Positions 1 through 6,717 of a DNA stretch of 8,115 bases are shown here, piece by piece. Every line of letters begins with the position of its first letter. Within the stretch, counting starts at the first letter, position 1. The DNA is from an uncultured Rhodopirellula sp. (GTDB lineage: Bacteria; Planctomycetota; Planctomycetia; Pirellulales; Pirellulaceae), in assembly GCA_913061385.1 (NCBI GenBank), contig CAJXTM010000126.1, positions 1 through 8,115 of the forward strand, in the 5' to 3' direction. A program made the position numbers and the translations under genes. The notes under the pieces are model-generated. The model was not told where the DNA came from. It saw only the letters and a list, made by a program, of their open reading frames with translations, and did not search any database.

Positions 1-48
1 CGAGATCAGCCTCGGTCTCGTGGGCTCGGAGATGTGTATAAGAGACAG
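1..48. other. Nextera sequencing adapter (artefact, not genomic)
   Basis: Bases 1-6 match the end of the Illumina P7 oligo. Bases 7-14 (CAGCCTCG) sit where the i7 index belongs and match my memory of Nextera index N710. Bases 15-48 are the Nextera read-2 primer, ending in the 19-bp Tn5 mosaic end at 30-48. The same block recurs inverted at 8071-8115. This is untrimmed adapter left in an assembled contig. Any peptide read through it (for example one starting MGSEMCIRDR, or the ending LLYTSPSPRDRG) is artificial. Confidence 0.98.
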
Positions 49-3000
49 GCGATCACCTGGTCCGAAGCGTGTCGCAATCGATTGTAGACCTGTTCCAGAT
101 CCCTTACGTCTCCAGCAACAAGGGCATCTTCTATTTCCCGAGCCAACTGATGTGCATGAATCGCCCCCACCGAAAGCGACGCTCCTTTGTAGGTGTGCAC
201 CGCACGGATGATCTCGTCACGATCGTGCTGATGAATAGCACGGCGAACCGAATCCAACAAACTATTAGATTCGCCGACGTAGACACCGAGTAAATCACGC
301 AAAAGAGCTTCATCACCGCCAACTGCTTGTCTTGCTTGGATCCACGAAATCGCCTCTCCTGAGTCTTGCTGTTCCGCAGCAGACTTCTCTGATGGACTGC
401 CCCCGTTCTTTGACACATGCTCGATACTTTGGATTCGGCTTCCGTCCCTGCTGCTTAGATGCGATGAAGCACTCTCCGAGTGTTCCCGTTGTATCAAGCT
501 GCCCCGCTCATCACTGCTGGATTGGATACTGTTGGTACCGTCATCCGTTGCCAAACCCAACACTGCTGAAAGCTTTCCGAGTACCACACCGACTCGAATC
601 GGCTTTGCAACGTATTCATCCATCCCAACAGACAAGCATTTTTCACGATCACCTTTCATTGCGTGGGCGGTCATGGCAATGATCGGCAAGCGGCGTCCTG
701 TCTTAGATTCGCGATTACGAATCGTGCGCGTAGCGTCGATACCATCCATGATTGGCATTTGAATATCCATCAGCAGAACATCAAATTCTTGCTGCAACGA
801 GATTGCCACCGCTTCGCGACCGTCTTTGACGGTCGTGACCTGGTGTCCATGTTTCTCAAGCACTCCGACAGCAAGTCGCTGATTGATAACATTGTCCTCG
901 GCGAGGAGGATCTTTAGTTCCCCCAGATCGTGCCCGGAAGCGGCATCCACATCGGGGGAAAAGTCTTCCGGTACTGCGACCCCAAGGCAACGCACGATGG
1001 AATCGAACAAGTCAGATTGTTTGACCGGCTTCATCAAGCGTTCAACAATCCCCAACTGACTTCGAAGTTCCTGATCGCCATCACGCCCACCACTTGTCAG
1101 CACAACAACCTGTGTCTCAGCAAAGCCAACCTGCCGGCGCATTTCCGCGACCAAGTCATAGCCATTCATCTTAGGCATATTGACATCAGTAACCACCAAA
1201 GAAATCGGCTCTTCGCGAGCATCAGCACTCTGTAACTCTTTGAGTGCCATTTCTGCCGAGTTAGCCAGAAATGGAACCATTCCCCAATTGGACAACATTT
1301 CATCAAGAATCATCAGGTTGGTTTCGTTGTCATCAACAACCAAAACCCGAGTCCCACCAACGACAACAACCCCTCGTTCCTGCTGCTGTTCAATTCCATC
1401 AGGGGCACGTTTCAGAGACAACTGAAAGTGAAAATTACTCCCCTCATCCAACGTACTGGATAGTTCAATTTCGCCACCCATCAGCCTGACAAGTCGTGAC
1501 GAGATAGATAATCCCAGTCCAGTCCCACCGTAACGCCGAGTGGTAGATGTATCTGCCTGCTCGAACTCGCCGAAGATCGCGTTATGTTTTTCCTCGGGAA
1601 TACCGATTCCGGTATCCCTTACCGAAATTTCCAAACGAACCTCTCCCTGCGTTGCAGGTAGATCCGACACATGCACCAACACTTCGCCGGCGTGTGTGAA
1701 TTTGACCGCATTTCCGATAAGGTTGTTCATGACCTGGCGTAAACGCCCCGCATCACCCACAACAAAACGAGGCACATGGGGATCAACCCTGAAAGCCAAT
1801 TCAAGATTTTTACCGTGTGCCCGTAATGCGAATGCGCCGATCGCATCGCCGAGGCTTTCACGGATATCGAACACACGTTCTTCCAACTCAAGTTTGCCAG
1901 CCTCAATTTTCGAGAAATCAAGAACATCATTGATTACGCTCAGAAGAGCCTCTCCGGACTCCTCGACCATCGACAGATATTTCCGCTGATAGTCGTCCAG
2001 CTTGGTATCAAGAACCAATTCGGTCATACCAATGATGGCATTCATTGGGGTACGAATCTCATGGCTCATGTTGGCCAGGAAGTCACTTTTGGCTCGGTTC
2101 GCACGATCCGCTACTTCCTTGGCACTCAGGATTTCACGTTCAGCACGTTTACGTGCAGTGATATCGTGCCCGATCCCCACGACACCGTTGACCAGTCCCT
2201 GCTCGTCGACCAACGGCACCTTGGTGGTCAGTAACCAGATATCGTCTCCGGATTTTGCTTTGTGCGATTCCTCTCGATCAAATAACGATTCGCGTGTCCG
2301 CATCACAATTTGGTCATCTGCAACGTAATTACACGCCAATTCCGCTGGCGAAAAATCGTAGTCGTTCTTTCCCACCAACTCCGAGGGGCTGTCCAATTTC
2401 AGCAATCGCAGTAGCGCTGCGTTGGCAGTCACAAACCTTCCAGCACGATCCTTGACATAGATGAGGTCCGGGACATTGTCGATAATGGTTTTGAGCAGAT
2501 CCCGCTCACGTGCAAGCCCTTGTTCTGCCTGTTTTTGTCTGGTGACATCTCGCGATATGCCAAATGTCCCAATCACATTTCCTTTCTTGTCCTTCAACGG
2601 AACCTTGGTTGTGCTACACCACGTTTCGGAACCATCACCAAATGTCTCATGCTCTATGTCAGCAAGGATTGGTTGCTCTGATTTCATGATCCGTCGCTCA
2701 TCCGCCAACGTCTTGCGGGAATGCTCGAGAGAAAAGAAGTCTGCGTCAGACTTACCCATTGCATCACGCGGATCAGCAAGCCCAAATTTAGCAGCACAAC
2801 TTTTACTCAAACGCATGAAACGACTGTCTGAATCTTTAAAATAGACAGAATCGGGTACCGTTTCGAGCAACGTTGCCAGCAGGAACTTTTCAAACTCGAT
2901 CTGATGCTCTGCATCTTTCTGATCACTGACATCCCAAAACATGACCTGAATGCCAACGGCATCTCCATTCGCACTGTGCACAGGTGCTTTCCACACCTCG

Positions 3001-3710
3001 GCATAAATATTTTTTTCGGTACCGCTCTGGTGCCGCTCGACATTGTGGTACAGCTCGCCTGACTGCATCACCCGCCGGTCATCAGCCATGTACTTCTTTG
3101 CGAGATCAGCCGGAAAAAGATCAAAATCCGTCTTTCCGATCAGCTCCGAAACCGTAACCCCCAGTTGGTCACATGCCTGAGCGTTGGCGTATTGGATTCG
3201 ACCACGGGCATCCTTTCGAAGTACGCTGAGCGGCAAACTTTCCACTAACGAGTGATAGACTGCCTCGGCGTCCCGTAGTGCGGTGTCAAAAGCGGTGTCG
3301 AAGCCACGCCGCCTTTTTTGCATGTGGGTCATCCCGACCACCACCATGCCGTCTTGCGATGATCGATTGCAGTGAACTTGCTCATGGACCAGATGAGTCT
3401 TTTGGTGGACGTCGATCACACGAAACTCGCGGTTCAAGCAAGCATCTGCATCGCCATCCTGAAGGAAATCGATGAACTGCTGCCGTACCCACGGTCGGTC
3501 CTCAGGATGCACTGCTCCGGACCACAGATCTGGATCTGCGATCAAATCCTCCGCCGATCGCCCGTACAAGTTCATGGCGGCAGGGTGAATCCACTGCAGC
3601 GTGCCATCGAAAGTGGCCGTCCAAGAAATTTCGCGAACCTCTTTCAGGATCGCTGCGGGAAGCTCTGGCCCGCCATGCGCCAATCCGTTGTTGATCTCTG
3701 CGTTTGCCAT
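49..3710 (-). CDS. Hybrid sensor histidine kinase, 4xPAS-HisKA-HATPase-REC-REC-HPt (C-terminus cut by contig end)
   Basis: This is a complex two-component kinase that should autophosphorylate on His and relay phosphate through receiver and HPt domains. Domains by residue: a divergent PAS ~25-128; three mutually similar PAS ~150-265, 278-395 and 405-522; HisKA with phospho-acceptor H550 in MSHEIRTPMN; HATPase ~655-768 with N-box NNLIGNAVKF, G1 DTGIGIP (699-705) and G2 GGTGLGL (728-734). REC1 (~787-909) has D793/D794, D842, T872 and K894. REC2 (~932-1052) has E938/D939, D982, T1014 and K1036. After a Ser-rich linker, HPt (~1120-1220) has H1172 in AVHTYKGAS. No membrane segment is seen, so it is probably cytoplasmic. 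The ATG at 3710 is the most upstream start: an in-frame TAA lies 6 bases before it (3717-3719). No clear Shine-Dalgarno is visible. About 1220 residues are genomic; the frame then runs into adapter. No partner response regulator is in view. The architecture is certain; the signal sensed is unknown. Confidence 0.96.
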
Positions 3711-3757
3711 AAATTTTTAAACCGAGCCGGGGTCGCCGCTAGCAGTGAATCAGACAA

Positions 3758-3795
3758 ACCGCCATTTATTTAATCATAAACACTCTGGCGGTCAA
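3758..3795 (-). promoter_or_regulatory. Candidate sigma70-like promoter with overlapping 7-bp dyad, upstream of the kinase
   Basis: On the minus strand, TTGACC (3795-3790) resembles a -35 box (5 of 6 to TTGACA). It is followed after 16 bases by TTAAAT (3773-3768), a 4-of-6 match to TATAAT, which would put a start about 50 bases before the kinase ATG. The same stretch has a perfect inverted repeat ACCGCCA (3758-3764) and TGGCGGT (3786-3792), spaced 21 bases, with one arm overlapping the -35 box and the other near the expected start site. That geometry would suit a repressor or dimeric activator. This is pattern matching only. Confidence 0.3.
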
Positions 3796-4090
3796 ACAAA
3801 TCCTTTTAACATTGCAAAAAACCATGATTGTGGCCTAAAGCTGGATGCTCACACAGCCTGTGACACCCACCAAGCACCCAACGCGGCATAGAAACCGCGT
3901 CAACTGGAATGTTCCCCAAATCCCGCAAAAACCGACACAACCCGCCCGCCATTGACCAAGGTGAACAAGATACTGCTCTAAAACGAATACCGTAGAATCG
4001 CCATGCGAGAAATTGACCGCGTGTTTTCAACTCCAGAACGACATTTGAGCGGTCGCCCACAAGATCACGAAACACCTCCCAATGTGCAGC

Positions 4091-4199
4091 ACTCTGCGGC
4101 ACTCTGCGGCACTCTGCGGCACTCTGCAGCACTCTGCAGCACTCTGCAGCACTCTGCAGCACTCTGCAGCACTCTGCGGCCTTTGAAGCACTCTGCAGC
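4091..4199. repeat. 10-bp tandem minisatellite (unit ACTCTGCRGC)
   Basis: Nine contiguous units fill 4091-4180: three ACTCTGCGGC, five ACTCTGCAGC, then one ACTCTGCGGC. A degenerate 9-base unit (CTTTGAAGC, 4181-4189) and one more ACTCTGCAGC (4190-4199) follow. The preceding ten bases (4081-4090, AATGTGCAGC) look like a decayed copy. Units differ only at the seventh-to-eighth-base dinucleotide step (CG or CA). The period is not a multiple of 3, so a frame crossing it repeats only every 30 bases. The low divergence suggests recent expansion by slippage or unequal exchange. Copy number may be underestimated if assembled from short reads. Confidence 0.95.
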
Positions 4200-4435
4200 A
4201 ACCTGCCGGGTCACAACTGACGATATCCAAAGCAGTCCGCAGACGCCCTTCTCGCAAGCCGGTTAGAAACGATGCAAAAGCTTGGTGGGAACCTACGTCT
4301 GCCACCCCACCGCATGATAATTAGTGACGAGTACCCCAGAACCAAAGTTAAACAACCTGATCCAAAATCGAGGAACCAGGAACCAGAATCCACAACCACA
4401 GACATTCGGCAACCACCCTGTGTGCAGGCCCACTC

Positions 4436-4466
4436 AGGTCAGCTGCCAAGGGAGTCATGCTGACCT
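4436..4466 (-). terminator. 8-bp inverted repeat 82 bases past the oxidoreductase stop; possible transcript end
   Basis: AGGTCAGC (4436-4443) and GCTGACCT (4459-4466) are perfect inverted copies separated by 15 bases. The position downstream of the minus-strand oxidoreductase would suit a transcript-end hairpin. However, neither strand has a T-run after the stem and the loop is long, so it does not meet the usual form of an intrinsic terminator. It may instead be a protein-binding dyad or chance. Confidence 0.3.
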
Positions 4467-4534
4467 ATGAATCGTCACACACAAAGTCAAAACAACAACC
4501 GTAAGAAAGAGAGTCCCTATTCAGGTACGGCGAC

Positions 4535-4562
4535 TTAACGACGTGCGATTAACGACGTGCGA
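4535..4562. repeat. Perfect 14-bp tandem duplication over the oxidoreductase stop codon
   Basis: TTAACGACGTGCGA occurs twice in a row, at 4535-4548 and 4549-4562. On the minus strand the inner copy encodes the final Ala-Arg-Arg and TAA of the oxidoreductase. The outer copy lies just past the stop and repeats the same bases, but its TAA is in a different frame because 14 is not a multiple of 3. It looks like a recent slippage duplication that left the protein unchanged. Confidence 0.93.
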
Positions 4563-5745
4563 CCTCGTGCTTCAGAGGTAACCAGGCAGCATCCTGTTGG
4601 CTGCTGGCAACACACTGCTGGATGAAGTACATTCCCTCAACTCCGTCATAGATATTTGGATAAAGCGTATCACGTCGTTCAAAATCCTCTCCGGAGGCTC
4701 GCTTTGCCATATCATCGAAGGCAGCTGTATAGACATTCGCAAAAGCCTCGAAGAATGCTTCCGGGTGCCCGGCGGGCAAGCGGCAGGCTCCGGCTCCCAA
4801 CTCGTTGGTGTAGGGTGCGTTGGGGTCACGTGTATAGATTTGATGGGGCTTTCCATTCTGTCGGAAGATCAATTCGTTGGGGTTTTCTTGCCGCCAACGC
4901 AACGAGCCCTTGGTTCCATCGACCTCGATTTCCACATCATTCTCTCTGCCATGACTGATCTGCGATGCAGTCACCGTTCCCAAGCCACCATTGGCATAAC
5001 GAATCACTGCAGTTCCGTAATCATCAAGTCGGCGTCCTTCCACAAATGTTTTCAAGCTACAGCTGACTGATTCGGGCAATTCGCCCGTCATGAATCGTCC
5101 CAAGTTGTATGCGTGTGTCGCGATATCTCCGAAAGCTCCTGCGGCACCACTCTTGCTTGGGTCAGTCCGCCATGCAGCCTGTTTTTGATCCTCGGTTTCC
5201 AGAGAAGTACGCAACCATCCCTGAATGTACTGCGATCGAATGGCATTGATTTCTCCAAGCTCACCGCCGAGGATCATGCTTCTTGCCTGCCGCACTAATG
5301 GATAGCCCGTGTAATTGTGCGTGACGGCAAAGACAACATCGCTTCCGGCAACCGTTTCAAGCAATGCTTCCGCCTGCGCCAGGTCAAAGGTCATCGGCTT
5401 GTCACACACAACATTGAAACCGGCCTCGATCGCGGCTCGGGCAACTTCATAATGCGTATGATTCGGGGTCGCCACACTCACGAAATCGATCCGCTCGTCT
5501 TCGGGCAACTTACTCTCTGCGTCTAGCATTGCTTCATAACTGCCATAGGCGCGGTCATCTTCGATGCCGTAATCGGGTGCCGATGCTTTCGCTCTTTCCG
5601 GGTTGCTGGAGAGGGCTCCAGCCGTCACCACTGCCCGATTATCGAGACAAGCTCCGATCGAGTGAACACGGCCGATAAACGATCCGCTACCCCCACCTAC
5701 GAGTGCCATGCGGAATTTTCGATTCAGTGGAGCGTTGATACCCAT
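4549..5745 (-). CDS. Gfo/Idh/MocA family NAD(P)-dependent oxidoreductase
   Basis: This complete 398-residue protein is of typical length for the family, which oxidises or reduces sugars, inositols and their derivatives in the cytoplasm using bound or free NAD(P). The Rossmann dinucleotide-binding loop is LVGGGSGSFIG (15-25). ATPNHTHYEVA (92-102) and the CDKP signature with catalytic Lys116 follow. THNYTGYP (142-149) and GDIATHAYNLG (206-216), with likely catalytic Asp207 and His211, mark the C-terminal substrate domain. The sequence resembles the subgroup of inositol dehydrogenase-like and levoglucosan/glucoside dehydrogenase-like enzymes, but the substrate cannot be read from sequence. The ATG at 5745 gives a 12-residue lead before the Rossmann strand; Met13 (5709) would cut too close to the fold. 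No strong Shine-Dalgarno is seen and there is no signal peptide. It stands alone: the next gene on its strand is 838 bases downstream. The stop lies inside a 14-bp duplication. Confidence 0.93.
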   Translation of the reverse strand: MGINAPLNRKFRMALVGGGSGSFIGRVHSIGACLDNRAVVTAGALSSNPERAKASAPDYGIEDDRAYGSYEAMLDAESKLPEDERIDFVSVATPNHTHYEVARAAIEAGFNVVCDKPMTFDLAQAEALLETVAGSDVVFAVTHNYTGYPLVRQARSMILGGELGEINAIRSQYIQGWLRTSLETEDQKQAAWRTDPSKSGAAGAFGDIATHAYNLGRFMTGELPESVSCSLKTFVEGRRLDDYGTAVIRYANGGLGTVTASQISHGRENDVEIEVDGTKGSLRWRQENPNELIFRQNGKPHQIYTRDPNAPYTNELGAGACRLPAGHPEAFFEAFANVYTAAFDDMAKRASGEDFERRDTLYPNIYDGVEGMYFIQQCVASSQQDAAWLPLKHEVARR

Positions 5746-5899
5746 GGTAGTTTCTTGGTCTCGCGGTGAAAAAACGGTGAATTGGGGTAAAACAGGAAAA
5801 GATGTCGATCGTCTTTCTCAGAAGGCAATCGTAAAGATCAATCGGAGCGCGTACAATTCCCAATAGGCGAACAAGGTCCACGGAGGCCGGGATCTGCTG

Positions 5900-5920
5900 C
5901 CGTTTTATCCCCCAAAACGG
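5900..5920. promoter_or_regulatory. Perfect 7-bp dyad, possible operator
   Basis: CCGTTTT (5900-5906) and AAAACGG (5914-5920) are perfect inverted copies around a 7-base spacer, ATCCCCC. It lies 72-92 bases before the membrane-protein start and about 155 bases before the oxidoreductase start, so it could serve either. No T-run follows on the plus strand, and no gene ends nearby on either strand, so an operator is likelier than a terminator. Confidence 0.35.
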
Positions 5921-5978
5921 TAATAATGACCATAGTTTGCCGCCGAAGACCTACGTCAAATCCCTCACGTTCTTGCAT

Positions 5979-5982
5979 GGAG
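5979..5982 (+). promoter_or_regulatory. Ribosome binding site deciding the start of the membrane protein
   Basis: GGAG lies 9 bases before the ATG at 5992. It supports that start over the in-frame ATGs at 5926 and 5977, neither of which leaves a protein-like N-terminus. Confidence 0.5.
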
Positions 5983-5991
5983 TCGCCAAAG

Positions 5992-6627
5992 ATGTCTCAG
6001 TCAATTGACCCTCGGGCCCTGCCGACACACGAAAAAACCACGGTTCAGAAGAATTTGGTCCGCACAGGCTGCTGTGATCTTCAACGTCTGGCAATTGGAT
6101 TTCTGGCGGTGGTTACGCTCGTTTCTGTCGGATTTGCCGGGTATTTCGCTGGGCGTGATCATTCGTCCGTGAATCAGGAATTGTCGAACTTGCCCCTGCT
6201 GAATGCGGCGTCCGCAGTTTCTGACGAGAAATACTCGATCGCAACGGGAACCGTGAGCGAAGAAGCTGATGGTTTCTTTGTGCTGGACCACAACTCGGGG
6301 CTGCTTCAATGCAACGTGATTTACCCACGGGTTGGTGGAAAGTTCATGGCACGTTTCAGTGCGAACGTGAATGAAGCAGTCGGCACAGGTGCCAAGGGTG
6401 GAAAGTACATGATGCTCACCGGCCGCGCCCAATTCCCAAGGGCCAGTAACCGACCTGCCGCTGCAACCGTGGTTTATGTCATGGATACCGCAAGTGGAAA
6501 CTACGCGTGCTTTGGCATTCCATATGACCGCATCGTCGCCAATGCGAATCGCCCTCAGCAGGGCGCAATGATTCTACTGACCACTGGTACAGCGAATCCG
6601 GTCATCGACCGTGACAACATCCGCTAG
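5992..6627 (+). CDS. Single-pass membrane-anchored protein of unknown function
   Basis: This 211-residue protein has no family I can name. Residues 1-31 are polar with basic residues near the membrane (K20, R24, R32) and a Cys pair at 27-28. Residues ~33-53 form one hydrophobic helix (LAIGFLAVVTLVSVGFAGYF). By the positive-inside rule the remaining ~155 residues should face outside the cytoplasm. The exported part looks like a small beta-rich globular domain: alternating Gly/hydrophobic stretches, TGTVSEEADGFFVLDH (85-100), and KYMMLTGRAQ (138-147). It has Cys at 107 and 172, a possible disulfide. The stop is TAG at 6625-6627. I know of similar planctomycete hypothetical proteins only as a general impression and cannot confirm it. 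The helicase begins 90 bases downstream on the same strand, but no functional link is evident. Confidence 0.8.
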   Translation: MSQSIDPRALPTHEKTTVQKNLVRTGCCDLQRLAIGFLAVVTLVSVGFAGYFAGRDHSSVNQELSNLPLLNAASAVSDEKYSIATGTVSEEADGFFVLDHNSGLLQCNVIYPRVGGKFMARFSANVNEAVGTGAKGGKYMMLTGRAQFPRASNRPAAATVVYVMDTASGNYACFGIPYDRIVANANRPQQGAMILLTTGTANPVIDRDNIR

Positions 6628-6666
6628 ACACTCACGTCTGGGAGGCATTCCCGCTTCCCGCCCAAT

Positions 6667-6704
6667 AACATCGCTCCCACTAACCAACATCGCTCCCACT
6701 AACC
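6667..6704. repeat. Perfect 19-bp tandem duplication before the helicase
   Basis: AACATCGCTCCCACTAACC occurs at 6667-6685 and again at 6686-6704. It fills much of the 90-base gap between the membrane-protein stop and the helicase start, ending 13 bases before the proposed TTG. The helicase frame has stops at 6700-6702 (inside copy two) and 6709-6711, so the repeat is not translated as helicase. It is either a recent slippage event or a doubled binding site. Confidence 0.93.
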
Positions 6705-6717
6705 AGCGTAGAACGGA

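Larger units (their letters stand above)
3711..4548. other. Long intergenic region without a convincing gene
   Basis: These 838 bases separate the kinase start from the oxidoreductase stop. They hold a candidate kinase promoter and dyad (3758-3795), a 6-bp inverted repeat ACGCGG/CCGCGT around an 8-base loop (3881-3900), a 10-bp minisatellite (4091-4199) and an 8-bp inverted repeat (4436-4466). Several frames on both strands stay open across 3806-4305, mainly because the repeat unit has no stop in any frame. Their translations (rich in Cys, Arg, Leu, Ser) show no domain I recognise, and the openness does not extend to a plausible protein. Bases 4201-4430 show nothing further beyond a 7-bp direct repeat (AGGAACC twice, near 4369-4383). 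Confidence 0.7.
5746..5991. promoter_or_regulatory. Divergent intergenic region between the oxidoreductase and the membrane protein
   Basis: The two flanking genes point away from each other, so both promoters should lie in these 246 bases. The clearest element is a dyad at 5900-5920. I cannot fix promoter boxes: one weak candidate for the oxidoreductase (TTGTAC, 17 bases, TACGAT on the minus strand) matches only 3 and 4 of 6 consensus bases. An in-frame ATG at 5926 extends the downstream gene by 22 residues, but the stretch does not look like protein. Confidence 0.5.

Noticed and set aside
1540..1989. Plus-strand open frame of 149 codons inside the kinase
   Set aside because: It lies opposite the HisKA/HATPase coding region, whose motifs are unmistakable. 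The plus-strand product has no recognisable features.
4091..4199. CRISPR array
   Set aside because: The units are 10 bp and contiguous with no unique spacers, and there are no cas genes.
3806..4305. Protein-coding genes across the minisatellite (minus 4201-3806 and 4305-4027, plus 4003-4266)
   Set aside because: The 10-bp unit lacks stops in all frames, so openness is automatic. The products are Cys/Arg/Ser-rich, overlap each other on both strands and match no family I recognise.
5926..5991. N-terminal extension of the membrane protein from the upstream ATG
   Set aside because: The 22 added residues are Arg/Ser/Pro-rich and not protein-like, while GGAG sits at suitable spacing before the ATG at 5992.
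6640..6660. Terminator after the membrane protein (GGGA/TCCC)
   Set aside because: The stem is only 4 bp and no T-run follows, so there is no support beyond chance.
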